A stretch of 64,000 nucleotides of DNA from Campylobacter sp. 2014D-0216 (GTDB lineage Bacteria > Campylobacterota > Campylobacteria > Campylobacterales > Campylobacteraceae). Shown here in pieces: positions 20,066-28,445 of the stretch; position 1 is the first letter of the stretch, and every line of letters begins with the position of its first letter. A program made the translations under genes and the position numbers. Below the pieces are notes generated by a model. It made no database searches, was not told where the DNA came from, and saw only the letters and a list, made by a program, of their open reading frames with translations. The DNA is taken from assembly GCF_014931215.1 (NCBI RefSeq), contig NZ_CP063089.1:372001-436000 (forward strand), in the 5' to 3' direction.

Positions 20066-20494
20066 ATGATGACAAAGATAACAAAGCCAAACGAAGTAAA
20101 ACGCGAATGGATCGTTTTAGACGCTGAAGGAAAGCGTTTTGGTCGTCTTTTAACAGAAGTAGCGACTATTTTAAGAGGTAAAAATAAACCTTGCTATACT
20201 CCAAATGTTGATTGTGGAGATTATGTAATCATTATCAATGCTTCTAAAGCAGTTTTCACAGGTGCAAATAAAGCAGAAGATAAATTATACCACAGACATT
20301 CAGGGTATTTTGGAAGCGTTAAAAGTGAAAAATTTGGTGATTTACTAGAAAAAAATCCAGTTAAATTATATAAATTAGCAGTTCGTGGTATGCTACCTAA
20401 AACAAACCTAGGTAGAGCTATGCTTAAAAAACTAAAAATTTATGCAGGTAGCGAACATCCTCATACTGCTCAAATTGCTAATAAAGGAAAATAA
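20066..20494 (+). CDS. rplM: 50S ribosomal protein L13
   Basis: About 142 residues, the usual length. Family sequence is clear: [32 protein letters not shown], and the C-terminal [13 protein letters not shown]13 is an early-assembling large-subunit protein. Two adjacent ATG codons (20066, 20069) are possible starts. Co-transcribed with rpsI two bases downstream. Confidence 0.97.
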   Translation: MMTKITKPNEVKREWIVLDAEGKRFGRLLTEVATILRGKNKPCYTPNVDCGDYVIIINASKAVFTGANKAEDKLYHRHSGYFGSVKSEKFGDLLEKNPVKLYKLAVRGMLPKTNLGRAMLKKLKIYAGSEHPHTAQIANKGK

Positions 20495-20496
20495 TC

Positions 20497-20886
20497 ATGG
20501 CAACAACATACGCAACAGGTAAAAGAAAAACCGCTGTAGCTAAAGTTTGGGTAAAAGCTGGTAGTGGTAAAATCATCGTTAATGGTATGGATTTAAACAC
20601 TTGGCTTGGCGGACATGAAGCTATAAAATTAAAAGTAGTTCAGCCTTTATTAGTAACTAAACAAGAAACTTCTATGGATATTAAAGCGACTACCCTAGGT
20701 GGTGGTTATAGCGCTCAAGCTGAAGCTTTAAGACATGGTATTTCAAGAGCTTTAGCTGCTATGGATGCAGATTTTAGAGCGTTATTAAAACCAAAAGGAC
20801 TTCTTACTAGAGATAGTAGAACTGTTGAACGTAAAAAATACGGTCGCAGAAAAGCAAGAAGAAGTCCACAATTCTCTAAACGTTAA
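20497..20886 (+). CDS. rpsI: 30S ribosomal protein S9
   Basis: A 129-residue protein with [13 protein letters not shown] at the N-terminus, the [19 protein letters not shown] block and the basic tail ending RRSPQFSKR that reaches toward the P-site tRNA. Normal length and standard rplM-rpsI pairing. Confidence 0.97.
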   Translation: MATTYATGKRKTAVAKVWVKAGSGKIIVNGMDLNTWLGGHEAIKLKVVQPLLVTKQETSMDIKATTLGGGYSAQAEALRHGISRALAAMDADFRALLKPKGLLTRDSRTVERKKYGRRKARRSPQFSKR

Positions 20887-20891
20887 TTCTC

Positions 20892-20916
20892 TTTGGATCC
20901 TTTTTATGGATCCAAA
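20892..20916 (+). terminator. Terminator after rpsI
   Basis: Perfect nine-base stem TTTGGATCC / GGATCCAAA with a seven-base loop followed by TTTT, six bases after the rpsI stop codon. Confidence 0.8.
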
Positions 20917-21004
20917 TTTTCTCCATTTTCCATAAATTACAATTTTTTTTCTTATATTTTTATTTTGTTTAAAATCAAAGGATTTTTTGTTTAGAATATA
21001 CTTT

Positions 21005-21084
21005 TATAATTTCAAAGTCCGATCAGGGAAACCTCCTTTTTGTAGTAAATTTAAGCCCCTACCCAAAGGGGCTTATTTTATTTT
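21005..21084 (+). ncRNA. Candidate small RNA between rpsI and cadF
   Basis: A self-contained transcription unit: a TATAAT box at 21005-21010, a predicted start near 21017, and an intrinsic terminator AAGCCCCT...AGGGGCTT (21053-21074) followed by ATTTTATTTT. The predicted RNA is about 65-70 bases. It has a small GAAA-capped hairpin (AGG-GAAA-CCT) running into the C/U-rich segment CCTCCTTTT (21032-21040), complementary to strong ribosome-binding sites. It contains no ORF of note, and cadF has its own promoter after the terminator. I do not recognise a named RNA family. Confidence 0.68.
21053..21074 (+). terminator. Intrinsic terminator of the candidate sRNA
   Basis: GC-rich eight-base stem AAGCCCCT / AGGGGCTT with a six-base loop ACCCAA, followed by a T-rich tract. 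It is the strongest GC hairpin in the intergenic DNA of this region. Confidence 0.8.
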
Positions 21085-21098
21085 AATCTTCTTTGCTA

Positions 21099-21104
21099 TA
21101 TAAT
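21099..21104 (+). promoter_or_regulatory. -10 box of cadF
   Basis: TATAAT about 35 bases upstream of the cadF ATG; a ribosome site AAAGGA at 21128-21133 follows. It lies beyond the small-RNA terminator, so cadF is transcribed separately. Confidence 0.65.
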
Positions 21105-21139
21105 AATCTGCATTTTATTTATTTTCCAAAGGAAATTCT

Positions 21140-22126
21140 ATGAAGAAAATTATAAGTTTGGTAAGTTTAGCTACTGTATTGTTTGCTTTTGATGCTAGTA
21201 AAATAGAAATCACTCCAACTTTTAACTATACAACTCCAGAAGGAAATTTAGATCTTAAAAACTATGGTGGAGTGGGATTGAGATTTGGTTATCATTATGA
21301 TGATTTATGGATAGATCAAGCAGAGCTTGGTATAGAATATAATGATAATGCAAAATACAACAATCCAGGTGATAATACACATACAAGTACTAGTGTATCA
21401 AGATTTTACACCAATGCAATTAAAGGTATTGATTTAGCAAATCATGTTTATTTGTATGGTTTGTTGGGTGCGGGTTATGAGTATTTGAGTCATGGGGCGT
21501 ATGAAAACAAAAGTGGTATGTTTGCTCAATATGGTGCAGGTTTGAAGTTTGCACTTGGAGAGGATTTAGCTTTAAGAGTGGAAGCAAGAGATCAGATTAA
21601 ATTTAACAACGGTGAGCATAATTTGATTTCTAGTATTGGTTTAAGTTTTTATTTTGGTAATAACATTCCAAAAGCACCGCAAACCACAAGTCAACCACTT
21701 GTGCAAAAAGTTCAAGCAAAAAAAATCGAAAAATCTTGTCCAGAGCCAAGAAAAGGCGCTTTGCTTGATCATATAGGATGTGAGAAAACAATAGCTCTTG
21801 AAGGACATTTTGGTTTTGATCAGAGCAATATTAATTTAGAATTTGCTAAACAAATTCAAGAAGTAGGTAAGGTTTTAGAGGAAAATCCACAATATTATAC
21901 TATCTTAGAAGGACATACGGATAATACAGGCCCTAAAGCTTACAATCAAAAACTTTCCTTAGAGCGTGCAAATGCTGTAGCAAAAGAACTTGAAAAAACA
22001 GGCGTAGCTAAAGAAAAAATAATTACCAAAGGTTATGGTTATGATATGCCAAAAGCAAGTAATGATACTAAAGAAGGTCGTGCTCAAAATAGACGCGTTG
22101 AAGCAAAATTTTTCATTAAAGAGTAA
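21140..22126 (+). CDS. cadF: Outer membrane fibronectin-binding protein CadF
   Basis: A 328-residue OmpA-family adhesin: signal peptide (about 1-16, ending FAF), an N-terminal eight-stranded beta-barrel, a proline/lysine linker near 180-205 with cysteines in KSCPEP and HIGCEK, and a C-terminal OmpA peptidoglycan-binding domain ([37 protein letters not shown]). In C. jejuni the surface tetrapeptide FRLS binds fibronectin; here residues 137-140 read FALG, as I remember for C. lari. Own promoter and terminator-insulated upstream side. Confidence 0.93.
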   Translation: MKKIISLVSLATVLFAFDASKIEITPTFNYTTPEGNLDLKNYGGVGLRFGYHYDDLWIDQAELGIEYNDNAKYNNPGDNTHTSTSVSRFYTNAIKGIDLANHVYLYGLLGAGYEYLSHGAYENKSGMFAQYGAGLKFALGEDLALRVEARDQIKFNNGEHNLISSIGLSFYFGNNIPKAPQTTSQPLVQKVQAKKIEKSCPEPRKGALLDHIGCEKTIALEGHFGFDQSNINLEFAKQIQEVGKVLEENPQYYTILEGHTDNTGPKAYNQKLSLERANAVAKELEKTGVAKEKIITKGYGYDMPKASNDTKEGRAQNRRVEAKFFIKE

Positions 22127-22129
22127 AAT

Positions 22130-22774
22130 TTGCTAAGAAAAACAATTTTATTTGACCTAGATGGCACTTTGATAGATTCTACAAGTGCCATTTTAGATGG
22201 TTTTGATGCTGCTTTTAGAGCATTTGATCAGCCATTGAGAGATCATGAGGTCGTCAAATCATTGATAGGTTTTCCTTTAGATGTAGCTTTTGAAAAACTT
22301 GGAGTCAAAAAGGAAAAAACAAGCGAGTATATCAATGCATATAGAAGTGTATATCAGCAAATTTATATAAAACAAACATCTTTACTTACCTTTGCAAAAA
22401 AAAGTGTTCAAGAAGCAAGTTTGATTGCTGATTTAGCTGTTGTGACGACTAAAAGTTCTAAATTTTCTAAACCATTGCTAGATCATTTGGGGATAGGTAA
22501 GTATTTTAAAGTTATTATAGGTAGAGATGATGTAATTCATCCTAAACCACATGCTGAACCTATTTTATTAGCTTTGGAAAAATTATCTAAAGACAAAGAA
22601 AATGCATTTATGATTGGTGATACTCATTTGGATATTATGGCGGCTGTTGAAGCGGGTATTACACCTGTGGCAGTTAGTAGTGGTTATGAGAGTAAAGAAA
22701 GTTTGCGCCAATTTAAAACTTTATTATTTGATAATACCTATGAAGCAATAGAGTATATAAAAAATATCCGATAA
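22130..22774 (+). CDS. HAD-superfamily phosphatase
   Basis: A 214-residue haloacid dehalogenase-type hydrolase of the phosphoglycolate phosphatase-like branch. Motif I LFDLDGTLIDS (nucleophile and acid aspartates) at the N-terminus, motif II TTKSS, motif III lysine in HPKPHAEP and motif IV IGDTHLDI are all present. It starts at TTG three bases after the cadF stop. The likely physiological substrate (phosphoglycolate or another small phosphate ester) cannot be told from sequence. Confidence 0.87.
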   Translation: MLRKTILFDLDGTLIDSTSAILDGFDAAFRAFDQPLRDHEVVKSLIGFPLDVAFEKLGVKKEKTSEYINAYRSVYQQIYIKQTSLLTFAKKSVQEASLIADLAVVTTKSSKFSKPLLDHLGIGKYFKVIIGRDDVIHPKPHAEPILLALEKLSKDKENAFMIGDTHLDIMAAVEAGITPVAVSSGYESKESLRQFKTLLFDNTYEAIEYIKNIR

Positions 22775-22820
22775 CTTCACACTCCAACTTCTTACATAGA
22801 AATAATAAAAAATTTTTATC

Positions 22821-22872
22821 ATTGTTTAAGACAATTCAAGATAAAGTAGCTAATGATTTTAAGTAATTACTT
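22821..22872. promoter_or_regulatory. Inverted repeats upstream of the POR gene
   Basis: In the 117-base gap before the POR gene are ATTGT-N5-ACAAT at 22821-22835 and the perfect palindrome AAGTAATTACTT at 22861-22872, the latter about 20 bases before the start codon. They are candidate operator sites; no consensus TATAAT was found with confidence. Confidence 0.35.
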
Positions 22873-22891
22873 TAATGATAAGGATAATTAG

Positions 22892-25800
22892 ATGAGTAAA
22901 ATAATGAAAACAATGGATGGTAACGAAGCAGCAGCATATGCTGCTTATGCGTTTACAGAGGTTGCTGGAATTTATCCTATCACTCCAAGTTCTCCTATGG
23001 CTGATTATACTGATATATGGGCTTCTCAGGGTAAAAAAAATCTTTTTGGAGTGCCGGTTAAAGTTGTAGAAATGCAAAGTGAAGCGGGTGCAGCAGGAAC
23101 AGTTCATGGTTCTTTGCAAGCGGGTGCTTTAACAACTACTTACACTGCTTCTCAAGGTCTTTTATTAAAAATACCAAATATGTATAAAATAGCAGGACAG
23201 CTTTTACCTGGTGTGATCCATGTAGCAGCTAGAGCTTTGGCTTCTCAAGCGCTTTCTATTTTTGGGGATCATCAAGATATTTATGCTGCAAGACAAACAG
23301 GTTTTGCTATGCTTTGCTCACATTCTGTGCAAGAAAGTATGGATTTAGCAGGTGTAGCTCACTTAGCAGCCATTAAAGGTAGAGTGCCTTTTATGCATTT
23401 TTTTGATGGTTTTAGAACTTCTCATGAAATTCAAAAAATTGAAGTAATGGATTATGCACATTTTGATCGTTTGCTTGACCGTGAGGCTTTATTGGAGTTT
23501 AGAAATTCCTGTTTAAATCCGGAAAATCCAAAAACAAGAGGTACGGCACAAAATGATGATATTTATTTCCAAACAAGAGAATTGGCAAATAAATACTATG
23601 AAGCTATTCCTGATATTGTGAATGAATATATGCAAGAAATTTCAAAAATCACAGGAAGAGAATACAAGCCTTTTGTGTATTATGGAGATAAAAATGCAAC
23701 GCGCATTGTAGTTGCAATGGGTTCGGTGACTGAAGCTTTAAAAGAAGTTGTAGATTACCTCAATAGCAAAGGTGAAAAAGTAGGAGTTTTAAAAGTCCAT
23801 TTATATAGACCATTTAGTTTGAAATACTTGTTTGATGTAATGCCTCAAAGTGTTGAAAAAATAGCTGTTTTAGACAGAACTAAAGAACCAGGAAGTTTAG
23901 GTGAGCCACTTTATTTAGACTTAAAAACTGCATACTATGGTAAAGAAAAGGCACCTTTGATCGTTGGTGGTAGATATGGACTTTCTTCAAAAGATGTTGA
24001 TCCTGCTCAACTTCTAGCGGTTTTTGAAAACCTAAATCAAGCTAATCCAAAAGATGGTTTTACCATAGGAATTAATGATGATGTAACTTTTACTTCATTG
24101 CCTGTGGGAGAAAAAATTTCTTTAGGTGATGAAAGCACTATAGAATGTTTATTCTATGGCCTTGGTGCTGATGGTACTGTAGGTGCAAACAAAAACTCTA
24201 TTAAAATTATAGGGGATAAAACAGACTTTTATGCGCAAGCTTATTTTGCTTATGATTCTAAAAAATCAGGTGGTTACACAAGAAGTCACTTGAGATTTTC
24301 TAAAAAGCCTATTACTTCAACTTATTTAGTTTCTACTCCGCATTTTGTGGCGTGCTCTGTGGCCGCGTATTTAGAAATTTATGATGTTTTAGCTGGCATT
24401 AGAAAAGGTGGAACTTTCCTTTTAAATAGTATTTGGAGTGCAGAAGAAACTGTTAAGAAAATTCCAAATGCAGTAAAAAGAGTTTTAGCACAAAAAGAAA
24501 TCAATTTTTATATCATCAATGCTACAAAATTAGCTAGAGAAATAGGTTTAGGTAGTAGAACAAATACGATCATGCAATCAGCATTTTTTAAACTAGCTAA
24601 TATCATTCCTTTTGAAGATGCACAAAAATACATGAAAGAATTTGCATATAAATCGTATAGTAAAAAAGGTGATGCGATAGTTGAAATGAACTATAAAGCC
24701 ATTGATGTAGGTGCAGATGGACTTGTAAAAGTTGACATTGATCCTTCTTGGGCAAATTTAGCAGATGAGACAAAAGAAGAAACCATAGCTTATAAAGGTA
24801 CTGAATTTGTTGAAAAAATCGCAAAACCTATGAATGCGGCTAAAGGTGATGATTTGCCAGTTTCGGCATTTTTGGGCTATGAAGATGGTAGTTTTGAGCA
24901 TGGAACTACTGAATATGAAAAAAGAGGCGTTGGGGTTATGGTGCCAAGATGGATTGAGGCTAATTGTATTCAATGTAATCAATGTGCTTCAGTGTGCCCG
25001 CATGCAGTTATTAGACCATTCTTGATTAATGAAGAAGAGTTAAATAATGCTCCAGAGGGTGTAAAAGAGCATAGTCTTAATGCTAAAGGTGTAAAAGATC
25101 AGAAATTAAACTTTAAAATTCAAGTTTCACCACTTGATTGTACAGGTTGTGAGCTTTGCGTGCATGAGTGTCCAACTAAAGAAAAATCTTTAGTAATGGT
25201 GCCGCTAGGTGAAGAGCTTGATCATGGTGAACAAGACAATGCGGATTATTTATTCAAAAAAGTAAGCTATAAAGATAATATCTTAAATAGAGAAAATACT
25301 AAAGGTATTCAATTTGCGCAGCCTTTATTTGAATTCCATGGTGCGTGTCCAGGTTGTGGGGAAACTCCTTATATCACTTTAATCACGAGATTATTTGGCG
25401 AAAGAATGATTATTGCCAATGCGACAGGTTGTAGTTCTATTTATGGTGGCTCAGCTCCTTCGACTCCATATAGAAAAAGCAATAAAAACGGACATGGACC
25501 TGCATGGGGTAATTCTTTGTTTGAAGATAATGCAGAGTTTGGTTTGGGTATGAAAATAGCAACTGAAACCACAAGACATAAAATCGAACATATTATGAAT
25601 GAAAGCATGCAAGAAGTTCCTAATGCACTTTCTGCATTATATAAAGAGTGGATTGCAAATAAAGAAGACTCTAAAATCTCACTAGAATTAAGAGATAAAA
25701 TAGTACCATTGCTAGAAGAAAATAAACAAATTAAATCAGTGAATGATATCTTAGAATTAAAAAGCTATTTAAGTAAAAAATCACATTGGATTTTTGGTGG

Positions 25801-26446
25801 TGATGGTTGGGCTTATGATATTGGTTATGGTGGGCTTGATCATGTTTTAGCAAGTGGTGAAAATGTTAACATTTTAGTACTTGATACGGAAGTATATTCA
25901 AATACTGGTGGGCAAAGTTCAAAGTCTTCAAGAACAGGATCAGTGGCGCAATTTGCTGCTGCAGGTAAGCCAGTGCAGAAAAAAGACTTAGGTCAAATTG
26001 CTATGACTTATGGCTATATTTTTGTAGCTCAAGTAAATTCTAATGCAAATTATGCACAATTGCTAAAAGCAGTAATGGCCGCTGAAGCATATGATGGGCC
26101 TTCTTTGATTATTGCTTATTCTCCTTGTATTGCTCATGGTATCAAAGGTGGGCTTGGAAATTCAGGTAATCAAGCAGAACTTGCTACAAAATGTGGATAT
26201 TGGCCAACTTATATTTACGATCCACGTTTAGAAGCAGAAGGAAAAAATCCTTTAACAATTTCTTCTAAAGAGCCTGATTGGGGTTTATATGAAAACTTTT
26301 TAATGAATGAAGTGCGTTATACTTCATTGAAAAAATCTAATCCTGAACAAGCTAAGGAATTTTTCGAAAGAAATAAAGCAGATGCACAACGCCGTTATAG
26401 ACAACTAAAGCGTTTAGCAAGTGCTGATTTTAGTAACGAAAATTAA
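22892..26446 (+). CDS. nifJ: Pyruvate:ferredoxin (flavodoxin) oxidoreductase
   Basis: A 1184-residue single-chain POR that converts pyruvate and CoA to acetyl-CoA and CO2, passing electrons to flavodoxin or ferredoxin. Domains in order: the thiamine-binding domain opening EVAGIYPITPSSPMADY, the gamma domain, two [4Fe-4S] sites CIQCNQCASVCP and CTGCELCVHECP (about 690-760), then the TPP half with ACPGCGET, NATGCSSIYGG and GDGWAYDIGYGG plus DTEVYSNTGGQ. Length is typical. fldA in this window is the likely electron partner. POR replaces pyruvate dehydrogenase in Campylobacter. Confidence 0.97.
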   Translation: MSKIMKTMDGNEAAAYAAYAFTEVAGIYPITPSSPMADYTDIWASQGKKNLFGVPVKVVEMQSEAGAAGTVHGSLQAGALTTTYTASQGLLLKIPNMYKIAGQLLPGVIHVAARALASQALSIFGDHQDIYAARQTGFAMLCSHSVQESMDLAGVAHLAAIKGRVPFMHFFDGFRTSHEIQKIEVMDYAHFDRLLDREALLEFRNSCLNPENPKTRGTAQNDDIYFQTRELANKYYEAIPDIVNEYMQEISKITGREYKPFVYYGDKNATRIVVAMGSVTEALKEVVDYLNSKGEKVGVLKVHLYRPFSLKYLFDVMPQSVEKIAVLDRTKEPGSLGEPLYLDLKTAYYGKEKAPLIVGGRYGLSSKDVDPAQLLAVFENLNQANPKDGFTIGINDDVTFTSLPVGEKISLGDESTIECLFYGLGADGTVGANKNSIKIIGDKTDFYAQAYFAYDSKKSGGYTRSHLRFSKKPITSTYLVSTPHFVACSVAAYLEIYDVLAGIRKGGTFLLNSIWSAEETVKKIPNAVKRVLAQKEINFYIINATKLAREIGLGSRTNTIMQSAFFKLANIIPFEDAQKYMKEFAYKSYSKKGDAIVEMNYKAIDVGADGLVKVDIDPSWANLADETKEETIAYKGTEFVEKIAKPMNAAKGDDLPVSAFLGYEDGSFEHGTTEYEKRGVGVMVPRWIEANCIQCNQCASVCPHAVIRPFLINEEELNNAPEGVKEHSLNAKGVKDQKLNFKIQVSPLDCTGCELCVHECPTKEKSLVMVPLGEELDHGEQDNADYLFKKVSYKDNILNRENTKGIQFAQPLFEFHGACPGCGETPYITLITRLFGERMIIANATGCSSIYGGSAPSTPYRKSNKNGHGPAWGNSLFEDNAEFGLGMKIATETTRHKIEHIMNESMQEVPNALSALYKEWIANKEDSKISLELRDKIVPLLEENKQIKSVNDILELKSYLSKKSHWIFGGDGWAYDIGYGGLDHVLASGENVNILVLDTEVYSNTGGQSSKSSRTGSVAQFAAAGKPVQKKDLGQIAMTYGYIFVAQVNSNANYAQLLKAVMAAEAYDGPSLIIAYSPCIAHGIKGGLGNSGNQAELATKCGYWPTYIYDPRLEAEGKNPLTISSKEPDWGLYENFLMNEVRYTSLKKSNPEQAKEFFERNKADAQRRYRQLKRLASADFSNEN

Positions 26447-26448
26447 AA

Positions 26449-26775
26449 TTGTTGCGATTTCTTATGATGAGTTTATCGATGGTTGGTGTCTTACACGCTA
26501 ACCATTTATTTTTAAATCAAGACTGCTACGATGGTCTTGATTTGACTGTAATTCAAGATCCCTTTTTTCAAAAAACTACAAAAATAAAATCTAATTTTTC
26601 TTTGCAAGCGATTATTTCAAATAAAGTCAAGATTGACAATAAATGGCATGCTTTAAATGATAATATTGATGGTTTTAAGATTGCTGAGATAAAAAATTCT
26701 CAAGTTGTATTGATAAAGGAAGAAAAACGAATGGTTTTAGATTTGTATGAAAAAAATAATATTTTTATTTATTAG
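26449..26775 (+). CDS. ctsR: Transformation-locus protein, CtsR-like
   Basis: A 108-residue exported protein with an N-terminal signal-like helix ending LHA and a small beta-rich periplasmic part (VKIDNKWHALNDNIDGFKIAEIKNSQVVLI) reminiscent of PilP-type or T2SS-C homology regions. It begins at TTG just after the POR gene and overlaps the secretin gene by 29 bases. Position at the head of the cts cluster matches ctsR of C. jejuni from memory; the similarity itself is weak by eye. Confidence 0.62.
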   Translation: MLRFLMMSLSMVGVLHANHLFLNQDCYDGLDLTVIQDPFFQKTTKIKSNFSLQAIISNKVKIDNKWHALNDNIDGFKIAEIKNSQVVLIKEEKRMVLDLYEKNNIFIY

Positions 26776-28138
26776 CTTTTTAATTTATACAGATGTTTTA
26801 GCAAGTGAATGTAAACAGCGATTTTTTGATATTAGCGTTGAAAGTAAAACTTCTTTACTTGAAATTTTAAATGAATTAGGTAGAGAATGTGGTTTTAGTC
26901 TTATTATTAAAGATGAGCTTGCTAGGGGAAAATTACTTCATGATCAAAACTATTTACATATTAGAAAACTCTCTTTAAGAGAAATTTTTAAACTTCTACT
27001 AGAAGAAAATAATCTTGCGTATGAATACACTAAAAATGTTCTAAAAATTTATGGAAGACAAGTAAAAACTTTTAAAATTCATTATATTAGCTCCATTCGC
27101 GAGGGGCAAAGCATCACCAAGGCTTCAGTGGATTCAAGGCCTAGACAAGGAGATTATGATAATGCAAAAGAGGCGGATAATTTAGTCATTAGTACTGATA
27201 GGTTTGATTTTTGGGAAAAAATTTCAGAAGAAATTCAAAGTTTACTTGATGAAAATTCAACCCGACCCATCATCAACACTAATGCAGGAATTATTACTTT
27301 AAATGCTACGCCATATGAGCTTGAAAGGGTTGAAAAATATCTTAGTGATTTAAACAAAAGGCTTAAAAAGCAAGTTTTAATTGATGTGAGTATAGTTGCA
27401 GTGCATTTAAATCACTCTCATTCAAGTGGGATTAATTGGCAAGAGCTGGCCTTTAGACTAAATGGTGATGAGGATGACTTTATAATCAATAAAGGCGGTG
27501 TAAGAAATATTAATCTAAAATCAAATATTGAAACTAAAGCTATTTTAAATTTATTACAAGAAAATGGTAAAACTACTGTGCTTTCTAATCCAAAACTTAT
27601 GGCGCTTAATAATCAGCAAGCTATTATTTCTATAGGAGATACGATTAATTATCAAGTAAAAGAAAGTTCCAAAGGGACTGAAAATGGCACAACTATTAGT
27701 GAAACTTATAATAATTATTCTATTTTTGTCGGCATTTTACTTAATATTTTACCAGAAATTTCAGATGATCATAAAATTATGCTTAGGATTAACCCAAGTT
27801 TGAGTGATTTTAAATATAGCGTTGATAATCATCGTCAAAATAAGCCAAGAAATATTGCGCCTGATACTATACAAAAAAAGCTTTCAACCGTTGTTGAAGT
27901 TGATGATGGGCAAACTTTGATTTTGGGCGGATTAATTAGTAAAAATACCATTAGTAATCATAACGAAGTAAGCGCTTTGTCTAAAATTCCAATTTTTGGT
28001 GCTTTGTTTCAAGGAAAACAAAATTTAGAAGATACCAGTGAAATAGTGTTTATTATCAAACCAAGTTTGATAAAAGCAGATAAAAAAATACTTAGCTTGA
28101 AAGATTTGGGATTTACGCATGAAGATGATATGTTTTAG
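26747..28138 (+). CDS. ctsD: Secretin CtsD for natural transformation
   Basis: A 463-residue outer-membrane secretin (GspD/PilQ family). A signal peptide (ending VLA) precedes a secretin-associated N0-like domain (SLREIFKLLLEENNLAYEYT), a GspD N1-type region, and the C-terminal secretin domain with TVLSNPKLMALNNQQA and VVEVDDGQTLILGGLIS. It forms the pore through which DNA enters in Campylobacter. Overlaps both neighbours, so it is part of one cts operon. Confidence 0.88.
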   Translation: MKKIIFLFISFLIYTDVLASECKQRFFDISVESKTSLLEILNELGRECGFSLIIKDELARGKLLHDQNYLHIRKLSLREIFKLLLEENNLAYEYTKNVLKIYGRQVKTFKIHYISSIREGQSITKASVDSRPRQGDYDNAKEADNLVISTDRFDFWEKISEEIQSLLDENSTRPIINTNAGIITLNATPYELERVEKYLSDLNKRLKKQVLIDVSIVAVHLNHSHSSGINWQELAFRLNGDEDDFIINKGGVRNINLKSNIETKAILNLLQENGKTTVLSNPKLMALNNQQAIISIGDTINYQVKESSKGTENGTTISETYNNYSIFVGILLNILPEISDDHKIMLRINPSLSDFKYSVDNHRQNKPRNIAPDTIQKKLSTVVEVDDGQTLILGGLISKNTISNHNEVSALSKIPIFGALFQGKQNLEDTSEIVFIIKPSLIKADKKILSLKDLGFTHEDDMF

Positions 28139-28445
28139 CCTTTTTATTTATTTGTCCTTTGTGAATGCAATGGATATTCAAAATGAAAGTTTTGAGCAAA
28201 ATGTTTTTTATGAAAAATTTATTCATCATCCAAGTTATGAGAACGCTTTAAATTTGGCTAAGTTTTTCTATCAAAATAAAGATTATAATAAGGCTATTTT
28301 TTGGGCTATAGAGGCAAATGACTTTGAGCTTTTGGAAAAAGATGCATGGTTGATATTTATCAATGCTAAATTAAAACTAGGAAAACATCAAGATGCTCTA
28401 AAAGCTAAAAAAGAGTATGAAAAACTTCTAGGATATGAAAATTGA
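28119..28445 (+). CDS. Small TPR-like protein in the cts operon
   Basis: A 108-residue protein with a signal-type N-terminus (residues 1-17, ending VNA) and a helical hairpin region (NALNLAKFFYQNKDYNKAIFWAIEAND, split) typical of a tetratricopeptide or CDC27-like repeat. It overlaps ctsD by 20 bases and the ATPase gene by four. As I recall, C. jejuni has ctsP (with a P-loop) and ctsX here; this protein has no Walker motif, so the equivalence is uncertain. Confidence 0.65.
   Translation: MKMICFSLFIYLSFVNAMDIQNESFEQNVFYEKFIHHPSYENALNLAKFFYQNKDYNKAIFWAIEANDFELLEKDAWLIFINAKLKLGKHQDALKAKKEYEKLLGYEN

Noticed and set aside
24603-25025. Overlapping frames on both strands inside the POR gene
   Set aside because: They are shadows of a long, strongly conserved coding sequence and lack their own signals.
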